Of a DNA stretch of 64,000 nucleotides, positions 25,541 to 33,543 are shown one piece after another. The stretch comes from Paenibacillus sp. BK033. GTDB lineage: Bacteria; Bacillota; Bacilli; Paenibacillales; Paenibacillaceae. The stretch is from positions 917,747 to 981,746 of the forward strand of contig NZ_SLVP01000002.1 of NCBI RefSeq assembly GCF_004345425.1, given 5' to 3'. Within the stretch, counting starts at the first letter, position 1; every line of letters starts with the position of its first letter. A program made the position numbers and the translations under genes. The notes below the pieces were generated by a model. That model saw nothing but the letters and a program-made list of their open reading frames with translations, ran no database searches and was not told the origin of the DNA.

Positions 25541-27151
25541 TTATGGCGCAGCCGTCAGATTGAAGGCTTCCCAGCCGCTGACGCTGTCGCGGTTGGCAAT
25601 CAGCATGCCAAGGTTCAAATCCGCGCTGACATATTTATTGTTGGCAACCGATTTGAACGATACCGTGCCATCGGCATTGGTTGATTTCGTGAACTTCTCC
25701 CACGCCGCAATACCCTGCGCCTGCGCGATCAGCCTGCCGTTGTTGTTAAGATCGGCGCTGACGTATTTATTATTGGCAAGCGACAGGAACGATACCGTGC
25801 CGTCCGCGTTCGTCACCACGATAAATTTCTCCCATGTGCCAACGGTGGTGCGGTTGGCCACAAGCGGCGAGGCGCCGGTATTCTCGGCCGTAACGTACAG
25901 ATTGTTCGCTTTTGCCTGCAGGCTGGAAGGCGCATTAAGCTTCGCGTAAGCTTTGAACATATTGATAAGGGTCGTATTTGGCGTAAAGTAACTGGTTGTG
26001 AATTTGGACAACTTCGATTGCATCGTTGCAAGACTGTCGCTGCTTACGTTCGGGAACGGGTTCGTATTGTTCTGGTACAAGCCCCAATTGCCGCCGCTCG
26101 TTACTTTATAGGACCAGTTCGTCCAGGAAACGTCAAGCGCATCCAGGCCCGACAGACATTTCTCCCATAGGTCGTTATGCGTAAACAACGTAAACTCGCC
26201 GGAGTAGACCGGCACGTTCCAATTGTTCTGATGCCAGACAATATCCGAGAACCACTGGTTGATGCTGTTGTTCTGGCTATTCCAGTCCGTATCGTTCCAG
26301 TCATAGCTGTGCACCTCGTAAACCACGTTCGTCCAGCCGTAAGTCGAAGGAGCCGCGATATTATTCCAATAGCCGAAGGCTTCCACGTAAATCATATGAT
26401 CCGGGTCAATCGCGCGGACGGCTTTGTACAAACGGTCATACATTTGGCTGATCGACAGGCTGCCGTTATTGCTGACCGGTTCATTAAGCAGATCGTAGCC
26501 GGCAATCGTTGGATTGCCTTTGTAGTGAGTGGCGATCCTCTGCCACAGCTGCACGACCCAGTTCTGGTACGTGGTGTTGCTCCACAGCTCGTTTGCGCCT
26601 TCGCGCCCGCCGCTTTGCCAGCCGTTCATATTGCCCGGAACGCCGTGCAGATCAAGCAGCACATACAGACCTCGGGATTGCGCGTTGGATACAAGCCAAT
26701 CCAGGTTGCCGAACGATACGGCATCCGACTTCATCGTGCCGTCGCGGTTCATCATGTTCTCCCAATAAATCGGCACCCGGATAAAATTAAGACCCATATT
26801 TTTTATCGTATCCAAATCGCTTGCCTGAATCCATAAATCCTGATAGCTGTCCTTCAAGGAATCAACCGCAGAAGATCCGAACCGGTTAATCAAGGTTCCG
26901 CGGACCGTCCACTCGTCGGTGCCGCCAAGCGGGGACATCCAGTTCTCTTCCATCATCCAGCCGCCAAGGTTGGTGCCATGCAGGCTTACGACGCTGCCGT
27001 TGCCGTTGTTGTTCTTAATTTGCTTTCCGTTTGTCTTCAAAAAATCGCTTGCTCCGATGGCCGCATCCGCTTGCTGTACCTTGATGGAGCCCATCATTCC
27101 CACCGCTAGGCAAGCCGTCACGGCCAGGGTTAGTGCTTTTTTTAATTTCAT
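25541..27151 (-). CDS. Secreted GH5 glycosidase with C-terminal fascin-like beta-trefoil
   Basis: 536 residues. Signal peptide 1-30 (KVQQADA-A). The GH5 barrel covers about 35-395: acid/base E224 in YDLLNEPVS, nucleophile E319 in PVYSGEFT, plus conserved HGTNLGGWM near the start and FIRVPIYW. The fungal exo-1,3-glucanase-like N-terminal phrase (GTNLGGW...E) puts it closer to those subfamilies than to classic cellulases. About 410-536 carries three related repeats (AKANNLYVTAENTG, LANNKYVSADLNNNG, VANNKYVSADLNLG), a fascin-like trefoil that may bind carbohydrate. ATG 27151 follows AAGGAGG. A perfect cre is directly upstream, so glucose repression is likely. Substrate: a beta-glucan, not decided. 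Confidence 0.88.
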   Translation of the reverse strand: MKLKKALTLAVTACLAVGMMGSIKVQQADAAIGASDFLKTNGKQIKNNNGNGSVVSLHGTNLGGWMMEENWMSPLGGTDEWTVRGTLINRFGSSAVDSLKDSYQDLWIQASDLDTIKNMGLNFIRVPIYWENMMNRDGTMKSDAVSFGNLDWLVSNAQSRGLYVLLDLHGVPGNMNGWQSGGREGANELWSNTTYQNWVVQLWQRIATHYKGNPTIAGYDLLNEPVSNNGSLSISQMYDRLYKAVRAIDPDHMIYVEAFGYWNNIAAPSTYGWTNVVYEVHSYDWNDTDWNSQNNSINQWFSDIVWHQNNWNVPVYSGEFTLFTHNDLWEKCLSGLDALDVSWTNWSYKVTSGGNWGLYQNNTNPFPNVSSDSLATMQSKLSKFTTSYFTPNTTLINMFKAYAKLNAPSSLQAKANNLYVTAENTGASPLVANRTTVGTWEKFIVVTNADGTVSFLSLANNKYVSADLNNNGRLIAQAQGIAAWEKFTKSTNADGTVSFKSVANNKYVSADLNLGMLIANRDSVSGWEAFNLTAAP

Positions 27152-27180
27152 TAACGTGCCTCCTTATTGATTTCTATTTA

Positions 27181-27194
27181 TGAAATCGATTTCA
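27181..27194. promoter_or_regulatory. Perfect CcpA cre site, GH5 gene
   Basis: TGAAATCGATTTCA is fully palindromic and matches TGWNANCGNTNWCA at every position. It lies about 30 bp before ATG 27151, just behind a TATTAT -10-like hexamer on the minus strand. Confidence 0.75.
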
Positions 27195-27289
27195 AACAAT
27201 AATATAACGACCCGCCCGACAAAAAGCATTGGTTATTTTTCAGATTCAATTGTACGGTTTTCAGGATTGAAAAAATAACCAGATTAACA

Positions 27290-27315
27290 AAAAAACCCTT
27301 CCGGCGTGGAAGGGA
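27290..27315 (-). terminator. Terminator of the LysR gene
   Basis: CCCTTCC, GGCGT, GGAAGGG, then TTTTTTTG on the minus strand, a few bases behind the LysR stop. Confidence 0.88.
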
Positions 27316-27321
27316 TTGCTC

Positions 27322-28200
27322 TTACCTTAGCAAGGGCCCGGCAATCAAATCGATAAGCTTCTGTGCGGCTTTGCTCAAATAATGCTGCTTCAGCCATATG
27401 ACCGCCGAACTTGAAGTGACGTCCGGACCGTCGATAGGCACAATCCGGATACGGTGATTCTGATACCGATTCACCGAGGTGCGCGGAAGAATGGAAGCGC
27501 CAAAGCCTGAAGCGATAAGCTCCACAAGCATTCCGATATCCGAACATTCGCCTATAACCGCAGGCGAAAGTCCGCGCGAATGGAATTGATCGAGGATCAG
27601 ATGATAAAGCCCTAGCCCTTCCGTGCTCGGGAGAACAAGCGGGTGCTTGGCAATACAATCATACGTAACCTTTTCAAGCTGCTCATCACCCGCCCCGGTC
27701 ACAAAAAACAAAGGCTCGGCGCCAAGAATGACATGATCGAAATCCTCCAGGCTGACCGGAAGCCGGACGATCGCCAGGTCCAATGCTTTGTCCTTGATCA
27801 ATCTCGTCAGCGTATTCGTCTCATTCTGCTGAATCTTGAACGTAACCTTCGGATATAACTGGCGAAAGGCGCTAAGCACGGCCGGAAGCCGTTCGTCGGA
27901 CAGCGTATTGATTCCGATCGACAGCTTTCCCCGAAGCCCGAGGCCGGATTCTTTGACTTCCTCCTTTGCTTCCTCCAGCAGCCGGGTGATGGTCAAGGCA
28001 TGCTCGTACAAGGTTTTTCCCGGCGCCGTCAGCTCCAGATGGCGGCCGCTGCGTACAAATAAAGACACGCCAAGCTCCTCCTCCATCAGCTTCAGCTGCT
28101 GGCTGAGCGGTGGCTGCGACATATGCAGACGCAGCGCCGCCGACGTCACCTGAAGCTCTTCCGCCAACGCAATAAAATAACGCAATTGTTTGATATCCAT
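27322..28200 (-). CDS. LysR-family transcriptional regulator
   Basis: 292 residues. The winged helix covers 1-60 (QLRYFIALAEELQVTSAA; LHMSQPPLSQQLKLMEEELG), followed by a linker helix and the two-lobed effector domain of the periplasmic-binding type at about 90-290. QPPLSQQ is typical of the CynR/GltC/AlsR branch. It is divergent from the NCS2 permease, so it probably controls that transporter and itself; a 15-bp dyad at 28227-28241 is a candidate site. The effector is unknown, but the neighbour suggests a purine, pyrimidine or breakdown product. Confidence 0.92.
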   Translation of the reverse strand: MDIKQLRYFIALAEELQVTSAALRLHMSQPPLSQQLKLMEEELGVSLFVRSGRHLELTAPGKTLYEHALTITRLLEEAKEEVKESGLGLRGKLSIGINTLSDERLPAVLSAFRQLYPKVTFKIQQNETNTLTRLIKDKALDLAIVRLPVSLEDFDHVILGAEPLFFVTGAGDEQLEKVTYDCIAKHPLVLPSTEGLGLYHLILDQFHSRGLSPAVIGECSDIGMLVELIASGFGASILPRTSVNRYQNHRIRIVPIDGPDVTSSSAVIWLKQHYLSKAAQKLIDLIAGPLLR

Positions 28201-28226
28201 TTCCTGTCCCCATCCGCAAGTCTGCT

Positions 28227-28241
28227 ATATGATTTTCATAT
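28227..28241. promoter_or_regulatory. Candidate LysR box
   Basis: ATATGA-TTT-TCATAT: perfect 6-bp dyad in the divergent LysR/permease gap, of the T-N11-A form used by LysR regulators. Confidence 0.45.
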
Positions 28242-28361
28242 GCTTTCGCAATTTATTTAATATTTTTAATATAGTTATGCTCATGATACCATATACGGAG
28301 CATTCGGAAGAAAAACGAAGCTCGAATGAAACGGAAATTTTGAAGAAAGCTGGGAATCCTA

Positions 28362-29720
28362 ATGTTGAAAACAAAAGAGAGCTTCACCGTGCTGCTTGCC
28401 GGCATGCAGTGGCTGTTCTTTATATTTACGAATACGGTAATGGTGCCGCTCTCGGTCGGCCATGCGCTTGGACTTGCGCCGGAGGATATCGCGTCTTCGA
28501 TGCAGCGCTCCTTTATTCTGACCGGACTGCTCTGCATCGTCCAGGCGGTATGGGGGCACCGTTACGCCCTAATGGATGGCCCGGCCGGCGTCTGGTGGGG
28601 ACTGGTGCTCAGCATTTGCGCTTCCGCGCCCGCGATGGGACTGGATATCGGTACGGTTGCGGCAAGCCTTAGCAGCGGCTTTATCATCTCGAGCAGCATA
28701 GTCATTATTCTTGCGTTATGCGGCTTCCTGAACGTACTGCGGCGTATCTTTACGCCGATGGTTATGGGCGTGTTCCTGCTGCTGCTTACCTTCCAGCTCG
28801 CCAACACGTTCTTTAAAGGGATGATCGGATACGATCAAGGCGGCAAATGGGATTTGAAGCTTGCTGCCTTGTCCCTGTTTATTATTATCGTTGTAGCTTT
28901 TATTCATCTGAAAGGCAAAGGGAAATGGGGGCAGTTCTCTCTGCTGGGCGGGATTATCGTAGGCTGGATCGCTTACTCCGTCTTTTTCGGAAGTCAGAGC
29001 CGCATGGAAGCAGCAAGCGGAGGAACCGGCATCTGGCATTGGCTTCCGTGGGGAACGCCGGGCTTTGAGCCGGGCATTATAATGGTAGGCCTGCTTGCCG
29101 GGCTCGTCAATATGACCAACACGCTTACGAGCTTGACGGCGGCAGGCAGGCTTTTCAAACGGGAAGCAACCAACAAACAGTTTGTCCGCTCGATCCTGTT
29201 CACGAACGGCTTCTCGATTCTGGCGGGGTGTCTGGGCTTGATTCCGTTCGGAACGTTCGCATCCTCGATCGGGTTTTTGGAAAACACGAAGGTACTTCGC
29301 CGTGCGGCCCTTATTGCCGGAGCAGCAATGTTTATCATCGTCGGAGTCTTCCCGGCATTAGGCAGCTGGCTGGCTAAGCTGCCGTTGTCCGTCGGGAATG
29401 CGGTATTGTTCGTCGCTTACCTGCAGATGTTCGGCACCGCGATCCGATCCTTCCAGGGAACCTCGTTTAATGCCAAGACGATCTATCGGGTTGCGCTTCC
29501 GGTTCTGACCGGTATCAGCATCATGAACATACCGGCTTCGGCCTTTGCGGAGTTTCCACCTCTCCTGACGCCGATTCTCTCCAACGGACTTATTATCGGA
29601 GTTATCCTCGTCATCATTCTGGAGAACGTCATCCGCTGGGACCGGTTCGAGACCAAGGCTTCCGAACCTAGGGCTGCGGAACCCAAGGATCACGCCATGA
29701 AACCGGCAGCACAATCGTAA
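28362..29720 (+). CDS. Purine/pyrimidine permease (NCS2, xanthine/uracil family)
   Basis: 452 residues with 12-14 hydrophobic segments. The conserved family signature around QRSFILTGLLCIVQAVWGHRYALMDGPAGVWWG (two parts: the helix and the GPAG loop) and GLVNMTNTLTSL in the middle fit NCS2 transporters. LIPFGTFASSIGFL is the usual motif before helix 10. The closest known type is the YwdJ-like branch rather than PbuX or PyrP; the substrate is a nucleobase but not resolved. No purine riboswitch was recognised in the 160-bp leader region. Control is probably by the divergent LysR. Confidence 0.88.
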   Translation: MLKTKESFTVLLAGMQWLFFIFTNTVMVPLSVGHALGLAPEDIASSMQRSFILTGLLCIVQAVWGHRYALMDGPAGVWWGLVLSICASAPAMGLDIGTVAASLSSGFIISSSIVIILALCGFLNVLRRIFTPMVMGVFLLLLTFQLANTFFKGMIGYDQGGKWDLKLAALSLFIIIVVAFIHLKGKGKWGQFSLLGGIIVGWIAYSVFFGSQSRMEAASGGTGIWHWLPWGTPGFEPGIIMVGLLAGLVNMTNTLTSLTAAGRLFKREATNKQFVRSILFTNGFSILAGCLGLIPFGTFASSIGFLENTKVLRRAALIAGAAMFIIVGVFPALGSWLAKLPLSVGNAVLFVAYLQMFGTAIRSFQGTSFNAKTIYRVALPVLTGISIMNIPASAFAEFPPLLTPILSNGLIIGVILVIILENVIRWDRFETKASEPRAAEPKDHAMKPAAQS

Positions 29721-29728
29721 TCCTAAAA

Positions 29729-29754
29729 AGGCCATGCAGACTCAGGCATGGCCT
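29729..29754 (+). terminator. Hairpin terminator after the NCS2 permease
   Basis: AGGCCATGC, 8-nt loop, GCATGGCCT, with a weak T-rich run (CTCAATTTATT). Confidence 0.7.
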
Positions 29755-29902
29755 CTCAATTTATTGCGGAACTGAATCGAAAGGATAGATAGAGAAAACT
29801 TGGAAAAAGGCTCTATCCCCCTATTGAAACACCCATTCGGATGCGGCATTTTGTCCATAAACTATGAGATAAGCTGCCGCAGCGAGGGGATGCGAGTCTT
29901 GT

Positions 29903-30334
29903 ATGTTTAACTGTATCGGAAAGGTTATCGTCGTGAATAACAGCGGCATTATCCATTTTGGATTTGCCAAACAAATCGCTCCGGAATCCATTCAAGTCGG
30001 TAACGGCAACGGCTCAACGACATCAGAGGAGGATTTGGAGGAAACGGGGAGAGAAACCGAAAACCAAGCGAACGGCAATGGCGGCAATGGCGGCGATAGC
30101 GATACTAATGGCAATAGCGGCAATAAAGGAAATAAAAGGAAAGTAACTAACGGAAAAAGCAAAGGTGCAAGCAAAAGCAAAAGCAAGCCAACCGGCAAAA
30201 CGCCTGCCGCGGCCAACAAAAAGGCGGCAACAGCCGCGGCCGCCTTTCCTAACTTGCCGTTCGGAAAGCAGCCTTTCGGCAATATCGGCAAAAATCATCC
30301 GTTGCTCCATTTAATGAAAAAGAGGTTCAAGTAA
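29903..30334 (+). CDS. GerPA/GerPF-like N-terminus with low-complexity Asn/Gly and Lys/Ala tail
   Basis: 143 residues. Residues 1-45 (CIGKVIVVNNSGIIHFGFA; ISQV-type end PESIQVGNGNGSTTSEED) line up by eye with GerPA/GerPF spore-germination proteins (I-x-x-V...G-x-x-HFGD...SPKS...GSGS). Residues about 45-85 are rich in E, N, G and D (GGNGGDSDTNGNSGNKGNK). Residues about 86-120 are basic and Ala-rich (KSKGASKSKSKPTGKTPAAA). The end is FPNLPFGKQPFGNIGKNHP. Known GerP proteins are about 70 residues without such a tail. A spore-coat role is inferred. The ribosome site before ATG 29903 is weak. Frame composition and a terminator at the stop support a real gene. Confidence 0.65.
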   Translation: MFNCIGKVIVVNNSGIIHFGFAKQIAPESIQVGNGNGSTTSEEDLEETGRETENQANGNGGNGGDSDTNGNSGNKGNKRKVTNGKSKGASKSKSKPTGKTPAAANKKAATAAAAFPNLPFGKQPFGNIGKNHPLLHLMKKRFK

Positions 30335-30355
30335 GCCAATCGGCTAACTTGAACC
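30324..30355. terminator. Bidirectional terminator
   Basis: GGTTCAAGTAAGCC pairs with GGCTAACTTGAACC (one mismatch) and is followed by CTTTTATTTTTA. It overlaps the stop of the GerPA-like gene and lies 10 bp from the IDEAL gene's stop. Confidence 0.85.
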
Positions 30356-30364
30356 CTTTTATTT

Positions 30365-30727
30365 TTACTCGAATATATGGGATAAACGGGATCCGTTGTT
30401 GTTCCACATCCACTTTCGGGATTTCGAATCGCCTTGCACCGTTTCCTTCAGCCGGCCGCTGAGCTCCATAAACCAGGCTTGATCCTGCGCCTCAAGAGCG
30501 AGATCAATCAAACTGCGAATATCCTCCTCATCCGGAACCCACTCTGCCTGCTGTCTCAAATGATGAACCTTAGCAAGCGCCATACGCCCGGCCGAATCCT
30601 CGTTATCCGATTTTACAACATGAACCTTTGCAACGTTTTGTTCCAAGTCGATATGCTCGACGTAGCCGAAAACAAATTCACCGCTGATCGTTTGACCTTG
30701 CACCCAATCGCTGACTGCAATACTCAT
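30365..30727 (-). CDS. IDEAL-domain protein
   Basis: 120 residues from ATG 30727, with AAGGCGG 9 nt upstream; earlier in-frame starts lie 2-3 codons before. About 5-60 is a beta-type region (GEFVFGYVEHIDLEQNVAKVHVV). The IDEAL domain lies at about 65-100 (DIRSLIDLALEAQDQAWFMELSGRLKE), a small helical motif found in bacillar proteins of mostly unknown role and in some adaptor proteins. No partner is suggested by neighbours. A strong SigA promoter (30781-30809) precedes it. The terminator at 30324-30355 closes it. Confidence 0.8.
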   Translation of the reverse strand: MSIAVSDWVQGQTISGEFVFGYVEHIDLEQNVAKVHVVKSDNEDSAGRMALAKVHHLRQQAEWVPDEEDIRSLIDLALEAQDQAWFMELSGRLKETVQGDSKSRKWMWNNNGSRLSHIFE

Positions 30728-30759
30728 GGTCATCACCGCCTTAATTGAAGTAAGTAACT

Positions 30760-30776
30760 GTAACTTAAGTTGTTAC
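30760..30776. promoter_or_regulatory. Near-perfect dyad just after the IDEAL promoter
   Basis: GTAACTTAAGTTGTTAC contains the 10-bp palindrome AACTTAAGTT. It covers the expected transcript start, so it could be an operator. No regulator is identified. Confidence 0.35.
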
Positions 30777-30780
30777 TGTT

Positions 30781-30809
30781 ATAATAATGTATACAGTTAT
30801 CGATGTCAA
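30781..30809 (-). promoter_or_regulatory. SigA promoter of the IDEAL gene
   Basis: On the minus strand: -35 TTGACA (30809-30804), 17-nt spacer, -10 TATTAT (30786-30781). The consensus -35 and ideal spacing make this one of the clearest promoters in the window. Confidence 0.8.
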
Positions 30810-30824
30810 CAGGCTGCCTCAAGA

Positions 30825-31099
30825 TTACTCATGCAGCAGATTTCCGGATAAAAACTCCTTCACCTGACTGGGATACGGAGTCTCCGAAACAATGCCTTCC
30901 GCGGCCCGCGACCCATGCATCGGGAAGTCCTTCCCGGGAGGCTGTTCTAGCAAAAAAATGAAGAGCGTATTGTTCATTCTTGGCAGGTTTCAGCTTATTT
31001 CATACATCCTCTTTCGAAAGGATTCGGGCCGCGGCCGGTTAACGAAAGACACAGCAATACCGCTGCCAGCAGCACAGAAATGATTCGGGACCTATTCAT
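30825..31099 (-). pseudogene. Decayed gene: lipoprotein-type signal plus C-terminal remnant
   Basis: AGGAGGAG precedes ATG 31099, which opens NRSRIISVLLAAVLLCLSLTG, a good export signal; the next codon gives Arg where a lipobox Cys would be expected, and the frame ends at 30995 after 34 residues. Another frame from 30977 to 30825 reads MNNTLFIFLLEQPPGK... SQVKEFLSGNLLHE, which looks like the C-terminal end of an alpha/beta hydrolase-type protein. The middle is missing. The remnant lies in the 418-bp gap between ilvB and the IDEAL gene, which holds no other gene. The hydrolase assignment is weak. Confidence 0.45.
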
Positions 31100-31154
31100 G
31101 CGCTCCTCCTGCAAGTACGTGATAACCATTATACGTAAAAGCAAGGAAGAAGTT

Positions 31155-32858
31155 TTACTCAAATTCCCCAAGAATCATCTCATCCAAGGCCGTGCCGCCG
31201 ATAACCATCGGATACACGTTCTCGTCCATCGGAATAACGAACTCTACGAGTACCGGACCCGGTGTGTCAAGCGCTTCCCGCCAGGCAGCGTCTGCCTCGG
31301 CCTTATTCGAAGCGCGCAGCCCCTTCAGCCCGTAGGCTTCGGCCAGCTTGACGAAATCCGGGCTTCCTGCCAGATCGATCTGGCTCAGCCGGTTCTCGTA
31401 CATAAGCTCCTGCTGCTGTCTTACCATGCCGAGCACCCGGTTATTCAGAACGACGATCTTCACCGGAATTTGCTGCACCGCGCAAATCGCCATCTCCTGG
31501 GCGCACATCTGCATTCCGCCATCGCCGTTGATCGAGATTACAAGCCGGTCCGGATTGCCGATCTGGGCACCTACCGCCGCCGGAAAACCAAAGCCCATCG
31601 TGCCAAGTCCTCCAGAGGACAAAAGCGAACGCGGCTGATTAAACTTGTAAAATTGCGCCGTCCACATTTGATGCTGACCTACGTCCGTTGAAATAATCGC
31701 GTCGCCATGGGAAGTCCGATGAATCATTTCGAGTACGTATTGCGGCTTTAGCTCGGTATCCGAATCGTTGTAGCGTAGCGGATGCTGCGATTGATACTGC
31801 CTAATCCGCTCCAGCCAGCCTGCGGTTTCGGCAGGCGCTGCTACCTTACAAGCGTACGCGAGAATCCCCTTCAAATCGCCAACGATGCTGATATCGGCTT
31901 TAATGATTTTATCAATCTCCGCCGGGTCGATATCAATGTGGACAATTCGTCTCGCCTGCGGCGCAAAGCCCCCTACCTTCATCGTCAGCCGGTCGTCAAA
32001 CCGGGAGCCCAGCGAGATGATCAGATCCGCCTGCTGAATAGCCATGTTGGCCGCATAGTTGCCATGATGGCCGGCCATGCCAAACGCAAGGGAATGTCCG
32101 CTCGGAAAACCGCTAAGTCCGTGCAGCGTAGCTATAACCGGGATCTGCGTCCGGTCAACAAAACGGATAAGCTCGTCGGAAGCATTCGCATGGACGATCC
32201 CGCCTCCGGCAATGATAAGCGGTCTTTCGGCTTCGGCGATAGCCGTCATCCATTCGCCAACGCGCGCCTCGTCGATGGCCGGATCCGGCTCATAACCGCG
32301 AAGGCTTACTTCCGCCGTATACGGCTCATACTCCAGCTTGGCATTCGAAATATCCTTCGGAATGTCGATCAGAACCGGTCCTTTCCTTCCCGTGCCCGCC
32401 AGATAAAAGGCTTCATGCAAAATTCGCGGAATATCTGCCGCATCGCGGACGGAATAGCTGTGCTTGGTTATCGGCATCGTTATGCTTACAATATCGGCTT
32501 CCTGGAAAGCATCCGTCCCAATCATGTACGTAGGCACATTTGCCGTAATGATAACCATCGGAATGGAATCCATATGCGCCGTGGCGATGCCGGTCACCAA
32601 ATTGGTTGCTCCCGGTCCCGAGGTTGCGATACATACGCCAACTTTGCCGGTGGAACGGGCATAACCGTCGGCCGCATGAACCGCGCCTTGCTCATGGCGG
32701 GTCAGAATATGCTTGAATTCTTTGTTTTGCGTCATTGCATCGTAAATATATAACGCGCTCCCGCCAGGGTAACCAAATACCGTATCAACGCCTTCTTCCA
32801 ATAATCCTCGCAGCAGTGCTTCCGAGCCAGTCATCCAGGTTTTTGTCGTTTTCTCCAT
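31155..32858 (-). CDS. ilvB: Acetolactate synthase large (catalytic) subunit
   Basis: 567 residues from ATG 32858 with GGGAGG 9 nt upstream; a longer in-frame extension runs into the T-box leader and is not coding. It is a ThDP enzyme: catalytic E56 in TRHEQGAVHAADGYAR, central FAD-type domain, and the ThDP motif GDG...NN (SINGDGGMQMC to VVLNN). It joins two pyruvates to acetolactate, or pyruvate and 2-oxobutyrate, in branched-chain amino acid synthesis. No ilvN, ilvC or leu gene follows, unlike the usual ilvBNC-leu operon, so it may be a second, stand-alone copy. Two tandem T-box leaders control it, which supports the biosynthetic role over a catabolic AlsS. Confidence 0.93.
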   Translation of the reverse strand: MEKTTKTWMTGSEALLRGLLEEGVDTVFGYPGGSALYIYDAMTQNKEFKHILTRHEQGAVHAADGYARSTGKVGVCIATSGPGATNLVTGIATAHMDSIPMVIITANVPTYMIGTDAFQEADIVSITMPITKHSYSVRDAADIPRILHEAFYLAGTGRKGPVLIDIPKDISNAKLEYEPYTAEVSLRGYEPDPAIDEARVGEWMTAIAEAERPLIIAGGGIVHANASDELIRFVDRTQIPVIATLHGLSGFPSGHSLAFGMAGHHGNYAANMAIQQADLIISLGSRFDDRLTMKVGGFAPQARRIVHIDIDPAEIDKIIKADISIVGDLKGILAYACKVAAPAETAGWLERIRQYQSQHPLRYNDSDTELKPQYVLEMIHRTSHGDAIISTDVGQHQMWTAQFYKFNQPRSLLSSGGLGTMGFGFPAAVGAQIGNPDRLVISINGDGGMQMCAQEMAICAVQQIPVKIVVLNNRVLGMVRQQQELMYENRLSQIDLAGSPDFVKLAEAYGLKGLRASNKAEADAAWREALDTPGPVLVEFVIPMDENVYPMVIGGTALDEMILGEFE

Positions 32859-32886
32859 CTTGGGCAGCCTCCCGTAATTAAAAAAT

Positions 32887-33195
32887 AACCCCTTTCTTCC
32901 CCGGCTAATCACAGCAATGCTGCAAGCCATAAGGGACGAAAGGGGTTTAGTCTTCGCGGTACCACCCTGGTTCACCGAAATTCTCGCGAATCCGGTCTCA
33001 AGAGGCAGGAACGCTCCTGCCTGCCGCACGATAACGTGTGCAATTCCGGTTGAGCCTACTTGGCTGAAGTTCAGCTTTCGGTCAACAGCTCCGAGATGAC
33101 CGCGTCCATCGCTTATGGCAAAGGTTCCACCAATCCCTCTGCTCTCTGGGCATAAGCCGCATGCCGCTATTTCTCTTCCACGCTTCTTTATGAAA
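32887..33195 (-). promoter_or_regulatory. T-box riboswitch 2 (proximal to ilvB)
   Basis: The T-box sequence AGGGTGGTACCGCG lies at 32968-32955. Upstream are the AGAGAGC loop, CCAGAGAGCAGAGGGA, and the conserved TCATCTCGGAGCTG region of stem I. The terminator is AACCCCTTTC (32896-32887 side) pairing with GAAAGGGGTT, then TTTTTT. Uncharged tRNA would favour the antiterminator. The specifier codon is not certain; AUC (Ile) or CUC (Leu) both occur in the likely loop. Confidence 0.88.
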
Positions 33196-33203
33196 AATCA
33201 TAA

Positions 33204-33508
33204 AACCCCTTTCTTCCACAGGCGTCAGCATACAGCTGAACGGCCAAGGGACGAAAGGGGTTATCTTCGCGGTACCACCCTGGTTCACCGGCGATCTTGC
33301 AAATCCGGTCTCATGAGGCAAGCAACTGCTTACCTGCCGCACGGTAACGTGTGCCAATCCGGTTGAGCCTACGCAGCTGAACTTCCTTCAGCCTTCAGTC
33401 AACAGCTCCGAGATGACCTCATGCAAGGCTTAAGGCAAAGGTTTCAGCATTCCCTCCGCTCTCTGAACATAAGCTGACTGCATGTTATTCTCTTCTGCGC
33501 TTTTGCTT
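33204..33508 (-). promoter_or_regulatory. T-box riboswitch 1 (distal)
   Basis: A second complete T-box leader. AGGGTGGTACCGCG lies at 33281-33268, AGAGAGCGGAGGGA and TCATCTCGGAGCTG lie upstream, and its own terminator is AACCCCTTTC...GAAAGGGGTT (33204-33262) followed by TTTTATGATTTTT. It shares many segments with T-box 2, so the pair arose by duplication. Confidence 0.88.
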
Positions 33509-33514
33509 TTGCAC

Positions 33515-33543
33515 ATCATAGCATATCAAAATCGGCTTTTCAA
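33515..33543 (-). promoter_or_regulatory. Promoter of the ilvB leader
   Basis: Minus strand: -35 TTGAAA (33543-33538), 17-nt spacer, -10 TATGAT (33520-33515). It overlaps the stop codon of the DUF2238 gene. The leader to the ilvB ATG is about 650 nt. Confidence 0.65.

Noticed and set aside
28201..28361. Purine riboswitch before the NCS2 permease
   Set aside because: The conserved purine-aptamer loop sequences were not found; the gap is A/T-rich and shows only the LysR-type dyad.
30892..31083. Small plus-strand open frame (63 codons)
   Set aside because: No ribosome site, and it is antisense to the decayed gene, whose minus-strand reading is much more protein-like.
31782..32753. Plus-strand open frame (323 codons) over ilvB
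   Set aside because: Antisense to the ThDP enzyme; the residue mix is Arg/His/Ile-rich noise.
32859..33029. 57-codon N-terminal extension of ilvB
   Set aside because: The extension translates the T-box and terminator; ATG 32858 has the ribosome site and the protein starts as other acetolactate synthases do.
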